From NCBI RefSeq assembly GCF_020216025.1, contig NZ_JAIWNC010000019.1:124001-188000 (forward strand): a stretch of 64,000 nt of DNA, given 5' to 3'. How positions within the stretch are numbered: position 1 is the first letter of the stretch; every line of letters begins with the position of its first letter. The position numbers and the translations under genes are program-made. Positions 43,623 through 53,174 of this stretch are shown piece after piece. Source of the stretch: Jidongwangia harbinensis (GTDB lineage Bacteria; Actinomycetota; Actinomycetes; Mycobacteriales; Micromonosporaceae). Under the pieces are notes generated by a model. It was not told the DNA's origin. It worked only from the letters and a program-made list of their open reading frames with translations, and did not search any database.

Positions 43623-43874
43623 CAAGGGGCACCGCCACGCGGGAGACCGCCGACGACGGGCCCGGGCGCGCATGCGCGCGGGCCGGTACGGGCCTCGGAT
43701 GCTCTGCTCGATGCGCTCACTGGACGGCTGACCATTCTGGCGATGGGCGGTCGATGGTGGGAGATTACTCCGAATCTTGCGGTTGTTGCGGGGATCCGTC
43801 GATGTGGATCGCACGCTAAGTGCGGCTGACTGTCCGAATTGCCCATGAAGACACCGACCCGCGGCGTACGCGGT

Positions 43875-46800
43875 TCAGTACGGCGGCAGGTGTGCGAGCT
43901 GAATCAGGCGTACCCCCTCGCGTCTGGTGATCAGGCGTCCCCGGCCCGGCGGCAACGGCGTGGGTTTCACCGGGCCGATGAGGGCGCCCTCGTCGCCCGG
44001 GCCGGACATGATCAGCCCCGGCGACGACAACTCGCGCAGGCGCTGGATGACCGGTTCGTACAACGAGCGGCTGGCGCCGCCGGCACGTCGGGTGACGATC
44101 AGATGCAGCCCGACGTCGCGGGCCTGGGGAAGGTACTCGAGCAGCGGCTGCAGCGGGTTGGTCGGGCCGGCCGCCACCAGGTCGTAGTCGTCGACCAGCA
44201 CGAACAGCTCCGGCCCGGTCCACCAGGAGCGGTCCCGCAGCTGCTGCGCGGTGACGTCGGGGCCGGGCAGGCGGCGTTCCATGTACCCGGCCACCGACTC
44301 CATCAGGTCGAGCGTCTTCTGCGCCTGGATGCCGTACCCGATGCGGTGTTCGCTCTCCGGCAGGTCCATCAGGCTGCGCCGGTAGTCGACCAGGATGAGC
44401 CGGGCCTCCTCCGGCGCGAAGCGCCGCATCACCGTGCTGGCCAGCGCGCGCAGGAACGACGACTTGCCGCACTCGGCGTCGCCGAAGAGCAGGAAGTGCG
44501 GGTCGGTCGCGAAGTCGATCTCCACGGGCTGAAGGTCGGCCTCGGAGATGCCGATCGGCAGGCGCAGGCCGGTGGAGCGGTCCAGGTCCATGTCCGGGTA
44601 CGGCAGCGACGGCGGCAGCAGGCGCACCCGCGGCGCCGGCGCCCCGTTCCAGCCGGCAACCACGGACTTGACCAGCTCGGCGGTGCCGCCCAGCGTGGTC
44701 AGCTCGGGTCGCACGGTGAGCAGGTGCAGGCTCTTGTTCTTGTCCGTGGGGTGCTCCACCAGGCCCCGGCCCGGCTTCTCCGGCACACCGACCGCCGACC
44801 GCCGGTTGACCATCGAGTCGCTCGGGTCGCCGAGGCGCAGTTCCAGCCGGGAGCCGAACAGGTCCCGGATCGCCGGCCGGAAGTCCATCCACCGGGTGGA
44901 CGCGGCCACCACGTGGATGCCGTAGGACAGGCCCCGGGTGGCGATGTCGGTGATCGCCGGCTCCAGCTCCTCGAACTCCTTGCGGAGCGTGGCCCAGCCG
45001 TCCACCACCAGGAACACGTCGCCGAACGGGTCGGGATCGGTGCCGCGCAACCCGGCCGCGTTGGCCCGGCGCCGCCGGTACGAGGCCATCGAGTCGACAC
45101 CCAGGTCGGCGAACCGCTGCTCGCGCTGGGTCAACAGGGTCATGATCTCGCCGATCGTGCGCCGCACACCGACGGTGTCCAGCCGCCCGGCCACGCCGCC
45201 GACATGGGGCAGATCGCGCAGCACGCCGAGCGAGCCGCCGCCGAAGTCCAGGCAGTAGACCTGCACCTCGGCCGGGGTGTGGGTCAGCGCCAGCCCGCAG
45301 ACCAGGGTGCGCAGCGCGGTGGACTTGCCGCTGAGCGTGCCGCCGGCCAGCGCCACATGCCCGGCGGAGCCGCCCAGCTGTAGCCACATCACGTCACGGA
45401 GCTGTTCGCGGGGCTTGTCGATGAGCGCGATCGGCACCTGCAGCGCACCGTGCAGCTCCGGGTTGGCGAAGGTGAGGCCGCGGACCGGATCGGTCACCAC
45501 CGGGCCGAGCAGGTCGTCCAGCGCGGCGGACTGGTGCAGCGGCGGCAGCCACACCTGGTGCGCGGGCGGGCCCTGACCGGCCAGCCGGGCCACGATGACG
45601 TCCAGCATGCTGTCGCCGTCCGGGGTCTCGGCCGGACCGGGCTGCGCCGGGCGGACCGGCTCCGGCGCCGGCACGTAGTGCGTCGAGTACCCGAGTATCT
45701 GCGGGGCCACGAGTTCGCCGTCGGCCCCGGCGCCGCGGTTGCCGGGCCGGCGGTACGCCCCGGAGACGTACGCTGCCTTGAACCGCACCAGCGGCTCGGT
45801 GCCGAACTTGAGGTAGCCGTGGCCGGGGGAGCGGGGCAGTTCGTACGCGTCCGGGACACCCAGCACCGCCCGCGACTCCAGGGCGGAGAACGTGCGCAGA
45901 CCGATCCGGTACGACAGGTGGGTGTCCAGCCCGCGCAGCCGGCCCTCCTCCAGCCGCTGACTGGCCAGCAGCAGGTGCACCCCGAGCGAGCGGCCGAGCC
46001 GTCCGATCTGGACGAACAGGTCGATGAAGTCCGGCTTGGCGGAGAGCAGCTCGGAGAACTCGTCGCAGATCACCAGCAGCGACGGCAGCGGCGGCAGCGC
46101 GGCCCCGCCGGTCCGGGCCTTCTCGTAGTCCCGCAGGCTGGCGTAGTTGCCCGCCTTGCGCAGCACCTCCTGGCGGCGGATCAGCTCGCCGTCGATCGCG
46201 TCCACCATCCGGTCGACCAGCGGCAGCTCGTCGGCCAGGTTGGTGATCACCGCTGCGGTGTGCGGCAGCCGGTCCAGCGAGGAGAACGTCGCGCCGCCCT
46301 TGAAGTCGACCAGGACGAAGTTGAGCGTCTCGGACGAGTGGGTGGCGGCGAGCGCGAGCACCAGCGTACGCAGCAGCTCGGACTTGCCGGAGCCGGTCGC
46401 GCCGATCAGCAGGCCGTGCGGGCCCATGCCGTCCTGGGCCGACTCCTTGAGGTCCAACTCGACGGCGCCGCCGTCGGCGCCCACGCCGATCGGCACCCGC
46501 AGCCGGTCCCGGTTGGGCCGGGGCAGCCAGCTCTGGGTCACGCTGAACGACTCCAGATCGGCGATGCCGAGCAGCTCACCGAGGCCCAGCTCGGCGGCGA
46601 GCGGGGTGTCCACCGACCGGCTGACCGCGGCCAGGCGCAGCGGGGCCAGCCGGCGCGCGACGGCCTCCGCCTCCGCCTCGCCGAGCCGGTCCGGCGTACC
46701 CACGTCCGCGGCGTGCTCCATCGCGTACGTGTGCAGCGCCGTCCGCCCGCCGGTGTGCTGTACCTGGAGCACCAGCAGCGACCGGTCCAGCAGGCGCGGC

Positions 46801-47837
46801 GGCTGTTCGTCGAGGTCGAGCACCGTGACGCCGTCGATGCCGTCGTCCAGTTGGGTGGCGCCCTTGAGGTCGGCACCGTCCAGCACGATGACCACGTGCG
46901 GCCCGGTGCCGCTCCCGCCGGCCGGGTTGAACCGGGGCCGGTTGCCGATCACGTCCTCGAGCAGCTTCTCCAGATCCGGTCCGGAGCTGGCCACCAGCCG
47001 GACCGGGCCGAGCGCGTCGGTGCGGGACGGGTGCAGGTTGTGCGGCAGCCACTTGACCCACTCCCACATCGGCCGGCGGCCGGACCCGGCGCAGACCGCG
47101 ACGATCAGGTCGTCCGGGGCGTGGAACACGGCGAGCTGGGTCAGCACCGCCCGGGTCAGCGCGCGGGCGTCCGCCTCCGGGCCGCGCAGGAAGACCCGGG
47201 CGAAGCCGCGCAGGGAGACGGCCACCGGAAGGTCCGGCACCACCGAGTACGCGTCCAGGAACCGCCGCAGCGCACCCGCGGTCATCGGTTCCAGGTCCTC
47301 CAGCGGCCGGGTCACCGGCGGGACCAGCGGGGTGGCCAGCGTCTGCGGCCCCACGCCCAGCCGGACCACGCCGAAGTCGGCATCCGCGGGACGGCGCTCC
47401 CAGACCCGGTGGCTGGTCGCGGTGGACCACAGGCGGCTCGGGTCGGGATGGCGGTAGGCCAGGCCGGCGCGCTGTGCGTTCGCCGTCTCCCGGACCCGGC
47501 GGCGGAGCGTGGCCAGATGGCGCAGGTACTCCCGGCGGGCGGCCATCATCTCGGCCTTCTTCGGTGAGCCGTTGGCGCCGAACGAGGTGGCCAGCATGGC
47601 CAGCGACGAGATGCCGAACAGGCCGCCGACCACATAGGAGAACGGGCCGCTGCGCCCGTTGCCCATCATCATCGCCATGGCGACCGAGCCACCCAGCATG
47701 GGCAGCACCATCACCGCCTGCTGCCACCGGCGGCTGCTCTCCTGCGGGATCTCCGGAGGTGCGTCGACGGCCAGCTCGCCGGTCGGGATCTCCGGGGCGG
47801 GGCGCCGGGCGGACCGCTTGATCACCACCGTACTCAT
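43875..47837 (-). CDS. eccC: Type VII secretion ATPase EccC (fused EccCa-EccCb)
   Basis: This 1320-aa motor has a short basic N-terminus, two membrane helices (about 40-90, VMVLPMLGGSVAMAMMMG and YVVGGLFGISSLAMLATS), a DUF domain and three FtsK/SpoIIIE ATPase modules. Walker A sites are GATGSGKSE near residue 476, GGTLSGKST near 836 and GDAECGKSS near 1121; the last is non-standard, as usual in EccC. ATG 47837 has GGGAG upstream. It would recognise and power export of WXG100 substrates through the EccB/C/D/E membrane complex. It is divergent from eccD, with 104 bp between. Confidence 0.93.
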   Translation of the reverse strand: MSTVVIKRSARRPAPEIPTGELAVDAPPEIPQESSRRWQQAVMVLPMLGGSVAMAMMMGNGRSGPFSYVVGGLFGISSLAMLATSFGANGSPKKAEMMAARREYLRHLATLRRRVRETANAQRAGLAYRHPDPSRLWSTATSHRVWERRPADADFGVVRLGVGPQTLATPLVPPVTRPLEDLEPMTAGALRRFLDAYSVVPDLPVAVSLRGFARVFLRGPEADARALTRAVLTQLAVFHAPDDLIVAVCAGSGRRPMWEWVKWLPHNLHPSRTDALGPVRLVASSGPDLEKLLEDVIGNRPRFNPAGGSGTGPHVVIVLDGADLKGATQLDDGIDGVTVLDLDEQPPRLLDRSLLVLQVQHTGGRTALHTYAMEHAADVGTPDRLGEAEAEAVARRLAPLRLAAVSRSVDTPLAAELGLGELLGIADLESFSVTQSWLPRPNRDRLRVPIGVGADGGAVELDLKESAQDGMGPHGLLIGATGSGKSELLRTLVLALAATHSSETLNFVLVDFKGGATFSSLDRLPHTAAVITNLADELPLVDRMVDAIDGELIRRQEVLRKAGNYASLRDYEKARTGGAALPPLPSLLVICDEFSELLSAKPDFIDLFVQIGRLGRSLGVHLLLASQRLEEGRLRGLDTHLSYRIGLRTFSALESRAVLGVPDAYELPRSPGHGYLKFGTEPLVRFKAAYVSGAYRRPGNRGAGADGELVAPQILGYSTHYVPAPEPVRPAQPGPAETPDGDSMLDVIVARLAGQGPPAHQVWLPPLHQSAALDDLLGPVVTDPVRGLTFANPELHGALQVPIALIDKPREQLRDVMWLQLGGSAGHVALAGGTLSGKSTALRTLVCGLALTHTPAEVQVYCLDFGGGSLGVLRDLPHVGGVAGRLDTVGVRRTIGEIMTLLTQREQRFADLGVDSMASYRRRRANAAGLRGTDPDPFGDVFLVVDGWATLRKEFEELEPAITDIATRGLSYGIHVVAASTRWMDFRPAIRDLFGSRLELRLGDPSDSMVNRRSAVGVPEKPGRGLVEHPTDKNKSLHLLTVRPELTTLGGTAELVKSVVAGWNGAPAPRVRLLPPSLPYPDMDLDRSTGLRLPIGISEADLQPVEIDFATDPHFLLFGDAECGKSSFLRALASTVMRRFAPEEARLILVDYRRSLMDLPESEHRIGYGIQAQKTLDLMESVAGYMERRLPGPDVTAQQLRDRSWWTGPELFVLVDDYDLVAAGPTNPLQPLLEYLPQARDVGLHLIVTRRAGGASRSLYEPVIQRLRELSSPGLIMSGPGDEGALIGPVKPTPLPPGRGRLITRREGVRLIQLAHLPPY

Positions 47838-47941
47838 GCCGCCGCTCCCGCCCGCCCCGTCCATCGGGGCCCCGCACGCCGGCCCATGGTAGGTAAAGTG
47901 CCCCCGTTCCCGCAGCCTCGTCTTCGTCGATGGGTCAGGTC

Positions 47942-49372
47942 ATGAGTGTCGGGTTGGCACGCGTCACGATCAGCGCCCCGCAGCGCCGGGTCGACGTCGC
48001 GCTGCCCGAGCACGTGCCGCTCGCCGAGCTGCTGCCCGAGGTGCTGCGGCACGCGGGCGAAGGGCTGGCCGACGACGGCGAGAAACACGGCGGCTGGCTG
48101 CTGCGGCGTACCGACGGCGCGGCGCTGGCCACCGGCCAGGGCCTGTTCCCGCAGGGGGTGCGGGACGGCGAGGTGCTGCACCTGGTGCCGGCCCGCCAGG
48201 ACTGGCCGGAACTCGAGTACGACGACGTGGTCGAGGCCATCGCGGAAGGCGCCCGCCGCGGCTCGGTCTGGACGCCCGACTCCACCCGGACCGCCACGCT
48301 GCTGTCCGGTGCGGTGCTGCTGGCGCTCGGCCTGATCGCGATCCTGACCACCGGCCCGGCCTGGCCCGCGGCGGCCGCGGTGGGCCTCGGCGCCGGACTG
48401 CTGCTCACGCTCTGCGCGGTGACCGCTTCCCGGGCGTACGGCGACGCCCGGGCCGGCGCCGCGCTCGGCGCCAGCGCGATGCCGTACGCGTTCGCCGGCG
48501 GCGCGGTCCTGATCGCCCCGGACGCGGGCGACCGGGTCGGAGTGTTCGGCCCGCTGCCCTGGGTGGGCGGCCCGGAGCTGCTCGCCGGCTCGGTGGCGGT
48601 GCTGCTGGTCGCGGTGCTCGGCGGGATCGGCGTGGCGGCCGGGCTGCGGATCTTCGCGGCCGGGGTGACGGTGGGCCTGCTGGGCGCGGTGACCGCGCTG
48701 GTCAGCATGCTGACCACGGCCGCCGGCGCGGCGGCGGTGCTGGCCTCGCTCCTGGTCTGCGGCATCGGGGTGCTGCCGTTGCTGGCGATCCGGTTCGGCC
48801 GGATGCCCACGCCGCCGGTCACGTTGCCGACCGGTGGCGCGGCCGAGGACTTCACCAGCGCACCGTCGGGGGCGCTGGACGCGGCCCGGGAACGCCCCGA
48901 CCGGGCGACCGTCTTCGCGGCGGTGACCCGGACCGAGGAACTGCTGGCCGGCATGCTGCTGGGACACGCGGTGCTGTCCGCCGCCGCCTTCGGCGTGCTG
49001 TCCACCGCGACCGGCTGGTCGGCCCAGATGCTGATCGGGGTGTCCGCGGCCGCGCTGCTGCTGCGGTCGCGCCTGTTCGTCACGGTGCGCCAGCGGGTGC
49101 CGCTGATCGGCGGCGGGCTGGCCGGGGTCACGGTGCTCGGCGTCGACCTGCTGCGCGGCGCGGACGCCGGGCTGCTGCTGGCGGTGACCGCGGGCGGTTT
49201 CCTGCTGGCGCTGGCGACCGTGGCGGCCGGCGCGACGTACTCGCGCAAGCCGCCTTCGCCCTACCTGGGCCGGGCCGCCGACCTGCTGGACACGCTCGTC
49301 GTGATCTCGGTGATCCCGGTGGCCTGCGCGGTGGCCGGGCTGTACCGCGCGGTCGGCGACATCAGCCTGTGA
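47942..49372 (+). CDS. eccD: Type VII secretion channel protein EccD
   Basis: This protein (about 476 aa) has an N-terminal ubiquitin-like YukD domain (residues 1-85: LARVTISAPQRRVDVALPEH, LRRTDGAALATG, DGEVLHLVP) followed by about eleven membrane helices from residue 120 to the end. This matches EccD, the principal membrane-spanning subunit of ESX complexes. ATG 47942 is taken, with ATG 47930 four codons earlier also possible. It reads away from eccC. No eccB, eccE or esx gene follows; the next gene is ppa. Confidence 0.9.
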   Translation: MSVGLARVTISAPQRRVDVALPEHVPLAELLPEVLRHAGEGLADDGEKHGGWLLRRTDGAALATGQGLFPQGVRDGEVLHLVPARQDWPELEYDDVVEAIAEGARRGSVWTPDSTRTATLLSGAVLLALGLIAILTTGPAWPAAAAVGLGAGLLLTLCAVTASRAYGDARAGAALGASAMPYAFAGGAVLIAPDAGDRVGVFGPLPWVGGPELLAGSVAVLLVAVLGGIGVAAGLRIFAAGVTVGLLGAVTALVSMLTTAAGAAAVLASLLVCGIGVLPLLAIRFGRMPTPPVTLPTGGAAEDFTSAPSGALDAARERPDRATVFAAVTRTEELLAGMLLGHAVLSAAAFGVLSTATGWSAQMLIGVSAAALLLRSRLFVTVRQRVPLIGGGLAGVTVLGVDLLRGADAGLLLAVTAGGFLLALATVAAGATYSRKPPSPYLGRAADLLDTLVVISVIPVACAVAGLYRAVGDISL

Positions 49373-49387
49373 CGCCGGCCGGCCGGA

Positions 49388-49891
49388 TCAGTGCGCCCCG
49401 TCGTGGTGCTCGAGAGCCTCGGCGCGCTTGAACGAGGCCCGGATCTCGTCCTCCGCCTCGACGCGACCGGTCCAGGTGGCACCCTCGACCGACTTGCCCG
49501 GCTCCAGGTCCTTGTAGACCGTGAAGAAGTGCTGGATCTCCATCCGGTCGAACTCACCCAGGTGGTGGATGTCGCGCAGGTGCTCCTGGCGGGGGTCCTC
49601 GTAGGGCACGCAGAGGACCTTGTCGTCGCGGCCCTTCTCGTCGGTCATCCGGTACATGCCGATGGCGCGGGCGCGTACCAGGCAGCCGGGGAACGTCGGC
49701 TCCTGGATCAGCACGAGCGCGTCCAGCGGGTCGCCGTCCTGGCCGAGGGTGCCCTCGATGAACCCGTAGTCCGCCGGGTACTGCGTGGCGGTGAAGAGCG
49801 TCCGGTCCAACCGGATCCGGCCGGTCTTGTGGTCGACCTCGTACTTGTTCCGCTGGCCCTTGGGGATCTCAACCAAGACGTCGAAATCCAT
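49388..49891 (-). CDS. ppa: Inorganic pyrophosphatase
   Basis: This 167-aa family I pyrophosphatase has the signature DGDPLDALV, ADYGFIEGT, and the KYEVDHKTG and KDLEPGKSVEG lysine/glutamate active-site blocks. It hydrolyses PPi in the cytoplasm. ATG 49891 is preceded by GAGGAG. It converges with eccD and diverges from dacB, as in the ppa-dacB pair of other actinobacteria. Confidence 0.95.
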   Translation of the reverse strand: MDFDVLVEIPKGQRNKYEVDHKTGRIRLDRTLFTATQYPADYGFIEGTLGQDGDPLDALVLIQEPTFPGCLVRARAIGMYRMTDEKGRDDKVLCVPYEDPRQEHLRDIHHLGEFDRMEIQHFFTVYKDLEPGKSVEGATWTGRVEAEDEIRASFKRAEALEHHDGAH

Positions 49892-50038
49892 GATTTGCTC
49901 CTCTGTTAGCCCCGCCTCGTCAACCCGGTCACAGTGGCGGCGGAGCGGAGCGCGAGAGCCCCACCGAATCCGCGCGCAGCGATGTGCGGGATGTCAGTAG
50001 TCTCCCCTAAGTCGGGTGCGGCAGGCGAGGAGGGGCGC

Positions 50039-52033
50039 GTGGGGAGGCAAGACTCACAGAACGACCCGGGCGCGTCCCGGGGCCGGGCGTCCGTTCCGGC
50101 CCGATCGCCCGAGCCGGTTCCGGCCCCGCCCGCAGCGCCCGGTCCCGCTGCGGAGCCGTCTGCGCCGCCCGCTGCGGAGCCGTCTGCGCCGCCCGCTCCG
50201 GCTCCCGAGCAGCCTGCGTCGACCGCTGCGGCTCCAGCGCGGCCTGCGTCGCCCGGCCCGGCTGCCGAAAAGCCTTCGCTGCCTGGTCCGGCGCCCGGGC
50301 AGCCTGCGGTGGGTGGTCCGGCCGCGGAAAGCCCTGCGCCGGCCGGTCCTGCTCCGACGCCGCCTGCGGTGCCCGGTCCCGCGCCTCGGCCGACCGCCCC
50401 GGCGCCGAAACCGGCCGTTGCCGCTCCGGAGGCGCCCAGGTCCGCCCCGCAGTCGCCGGTCCCGGTCGCCCACGGACGGGTGAGTGTCCCCGAACGGGTG
50501 AGCCCGCCGCCGGAAGCCCGCGCCGCGGTTCCGCCCGGCGGCGACGTGGCGGGCCCGGCCACCGATCACCCGGTCGTGGCGGCGGGACCGTCCCGGAAAC
50601 TCCGTACCGGATTGATCGTGGCTCCGGTCCTGCTCGCCGTCGCGGTCACCGCGACCCTGGTGGCCCGGCCCGGGCCGGTCGACGGCTGGCTGGCCGGCGA
50701 ACCGACCACCGCGCCCACCGTGGCGTCGTCGCCCGAGCCCACGCCGACGCCGGTGCTCGCCGCCGCGAACGCCGACGCCGGTGTCCCGCCCAGTTCGGCC
50801 GCGGTCACCGCGGCGCTCGCGCCCCTGGTCGGCGGGCCCGCACTGGGCGCCCAGGTGCGCATCTCGGTGCGCGACGCGGCCACCGGCGAGGCCCTGTACG
50901 AGCGCGGCCCGGACGTTCGCACCACGCCCGCCTCGACCACCAAGCTGGTCACCGCCGCCACCGTGCTGGCCGCCCGCGGACCGGCCTACCGGCTCACCAC
51001 CCGGGTGGTGGCCGGTGCCCAGCCCGGCGAGGTGGTGCTGATCGGTGGCGGTGATCCGACGCTGGCGGTGAACGGCAAGGCGCAGTTCCCCGGCGCGGCC
51101 CGCCTGGACCGGCTGGCCGGGCAGGTGAAGAAGGCGCTGGGCGGCGCGGCGCCGACCCGGGTGCTGATCGACACGTCGTTGTTCACCGGGCCGGAGACCG
51201 GGCCCGGGTGGACCGCCGGAGTCATCTCGCCGGAGGGCCAGGTGGCGCGGATCCAGTCGCTGATGACCAACGCCGGCCGGATCCGGCCGGTGCACAACGA
51301 GGTGGGCGGCGACCCGCGCTACCGGGATCCGGCGCTCGCGGCCGGCCGGGCGTTCGCCGCCCAGCTCGGGGTGTCCGGGCCGGTGCGCCGCGCTACCGCT
51401 CCGGCGACGGTCGCCGATCCGTCCGCCGCGGATCCGTCCGCCGCCCCGGGCGCGCCGGCGCCCGGCACCGAGTTGGGCCGGGTGCAGTCGCCACCGCTGG
51501 TGCACCTGGTCGACTGGATGCTGGAGCAGAGCGACAACGTGATCGCCGAGGCACTCGGCCGGCAGGTGGCGCTCGCCGCCGGGCAGCCGGCGTCGTTCCA
51601 GGCGGCGGCCGCGGCGATGCTCGGCAAGCTCGCCGAGCTGGGGCTCCCGGTCGCGGAGGCCCAGCTGGCCGACGCCAGCGGCCTGTCCCGCCGCAACGCG
51701 CTCACCCCGTCGCTGCTCACCGATCTGCTGGTGCTCGCGGCGGGCGGGCGTCAGCCGGTGCTCAGCCGGGTGTTCAGCGGACTGCCGGTGGCCGGCTGGT
51801 CCGGGACGCTGCGCACCCGGTTCGCCACGCCGGCGCCCAACCAGGTGGGCCGGGGCATCGTGCGGGCCAAGACCGGCTCGCTGAACGGCGTCAATGCCAT
51901 CTCCGGGGCGCTGGTCACCCGGGACGGCCGGTTGTTGATCTTCGCGATCCTGGCGGACCGGACCGGAGGTACGCCCGCGGCGCGGCAGGCGCTGGACCGG
52001 ATCGTCGCCCGGCTCGCCGCCTGCGGCTGCTGA
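50039..52033 (+). CDS. dacB: D-alanyl-D-alanine carboxypeptidase / PBP4 family
   Basis: GTG 50039 has GAGGAGG with 6-nt spacing and is preferred over upstream ATGs. The 664-aa protein has a very long Pro/Ala-rich cytoplasmic segment (about 1-180), one membrane helix (GLIVAPVLLAVAVTATLVA) and an outer S13 domain with SxxK (PASTTKLVTAA), SxN (QSDNVIAE) and KTG (RAKTGSLNG). It trims pentapeptides or cleaves crosslinks in the wall. Neighbours ppa, DUF2342, tilS and hpt match the mycobacterial Rv3628-Rv3624c block. The repetitive A/P tail is unusually long. Confidence 0.9.
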   Translation: MGRQDSQNDPGASRGRASVPARSPEPVPAPPAAPGPAAEPSAPPAAEPSAPPAPAPEQPASTAAAPARPASPGPAAEKPSLPGPAPGQPAVGGPAAESPAPAGPAPTPPAVPGPAPRPTAPAPKPAVAAPEAPRSAPQSPVPVAHGRVSVPERVSPPPEARAAVPPGGDVAGPATDHPVVAAGPSRKLRTGLIVAPVLLAVAVTATLVARPGPVDGWLAGEPTTAPTVASSPEPTPTPVLAAANADAGVPPSSAAVTAALAPLVGGPALGAQVRISVRDAATGEALYERGPDVRTTPASTTKLVTAATVLAARGPAYRLTTRVVAGAQPGEVVLIGGGDPTLAVNGKAQFPGAARLDRLAGQVKKALGGAAPTRVLIDTSLFTGPETGPGWTAGVISPEGQVARIQSLMTNAGRIRPVHNEVGGDPRYRDPALAAGRAFAAQLGVSGPVRRATAPATVADPSAADPSAAPGAPAPGTELGRVQSPPLVHLVDWMLEQSDNVIAEALGRQVALAAGQPASFQAAAAAMLGKLAELGLPVAEAQLADASGLSRRNALTPSLLTDLLVLAAGGRQPVLSRVFSGLPVAGWSGTLRTRFATPAPNQVGRGIVRAKTGSLNGVNAISGALVTRDGRLLIFAILADRTGGTPAARQALDRIVARLAACGC

Positions 52034-52087
52034 TCTCCGGGTTTTCACCGGGGTCGCGCGCTGGTGGCCCGCGGGTACTGTCGACGC

Positions 52088-53158
52088 ATGGCGCAGTTCG
52101 TTGACTGGGATCTGGCCGCCGCCACCGCGGGCGCGCTGTCGAAATCCGGCCCCGCGGTGTCCTACGAAGAGGCCACGGCGGTGGTCGCGGACCTGCGCGA
52201 GCTGACCGAGGAGGCGGCCGGGCACGTGGCCGCGTACACCGGTCTGGTCTCCCAGGTCGACGTCCCGCCGGTGCGGGTGGTGGACCGCAAGGACTGGGCC
52301 GCGGTCAACATCGCCGGGCTCAAGCAGGTCATCGGCCCGCTGGTCAGCCGGCTCTCCGGGGACAAGCAGCCGGGCGCGCTGACCGAGGCGATCGGCTCCC
52401 GGGTGACCGGCGTGCAGGCCGGCACCATCCTGGCGTACCTGTCCGGCCGGGTTCTCGGGCAGTACGAGGTGTTCTCCGGCGACCCGGGCCAGCTGCTGCT
52501 CAACGCGCCCAACATCGTCGAGGTGGAACGCAAGATCAACGCGGATCCGCGCGACTTCCGCCTCTGGGTCTGCCTGCACGAGGTCACCCACCGCACCCAG
52601 TTCACCGCGGTGCCGTGGATGCGCGGCTACTTCCTCGGCGAGGTGCAGGCGTTCGTGGACGCCTCGCAGAGCGGTGGCGAGCACATCCTGGAACGGCTGC
52701 GCCGCGGCGTGGCCACGCTCTCCGACGCGGTCCGCGACCCGGACAGCCGCTCGTCGGTGCTGGACATCGTGCAGACCCCGGGGCAGAAGGCCGTGCTGGA
52801 CCGCCTCACCGCGCTGATGACGCTGCTCGAGGGGCATGCCGAGTTCGTCATGGACGGCGTCGGACCGGAGGTGATCCCGACCGTGGACTCCATCCGGGCC
52901 AAGTTCAACCAGCGCCGCGAGAGCGGCAACCCGCTGGAGAAGGCGATCCGGCGGCTGCTCGGCATCGAGGTCAAGATGCGGCAGTACGCGGAGGGCCGCA
53001 AGTTCGTGCACGGTGTGGTCGAGCGGGTCGGGATGGACGGCTTCAACCAGGTCTTCAGCTCCCCGCTGACGCTGCCCCGGCTGGACGAGCTGGGCGACCC
53101 GGACGCGTGGGTGACCCGGGTGCACGGGGCGGTGGGCCCGATCCCGTCCGTCGGCTGA
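52088..53158 (+). CDS. DUF2342 zinc-dependent metalloprotease-like protein
   Basis: This 356-aa protein has HEVTHRTQF (HExxH) in an all-helical context (LRLW-like DFRLWVCLHEVTHR), GHAEFVMDGVG further on and a C-terminal GMDGFNQVFSSP block, all typical of the DUF2342 family of actinobacteria, described as F420-associated or putative zinc hydrolases. The Glu in GHAEF may be the third metal ligand. ATG 52088 is chosen over one eight codons earlier. It lies between dacB and tilS as in mycobacteria (Rv3626c). Substrate unknown. Confidence 0.85.
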   Translation: MAQFVDWDLAAATAGALSKSGPAVSYEEATAVVADLRELTEEAAGHVAAYTGLVSQVDVPPVRVVDRKDWAAVNIAGLKQVIGPLVSRLSGDKQPGALTEAIGSRVTGVQAGTILAYLSGRVLGQYEVFSGDPGQLLLNAPNIVEVERKINADPRDFRLWVCLHEVTHRTQFTAVPWMRGYFLGEVQAFVDASQSGGEHILERLRRGVATLSDAVRDPDSRSSVLDIVQTPGQKAVLDRLTALMTLLEGHAEFVMDGVGPEVIPTVDSIRAKFNQRRESGNPLEKAIRRLLGIEVKMRQYAEGRKFVHGVVERVGMDGFNQVFSSPLTLPRLDELGDPDAWVTRVHGAVGPIPSVG

Positions 53159-53174
53159 CGTCCGTACCCCTCCT

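Noticed and set aside
40864..43638. 924-aa minus-strand open frame over marP and mycP
   Set aside because: It crosses two well-supported genes and has no coherent domain; a shadow frame.
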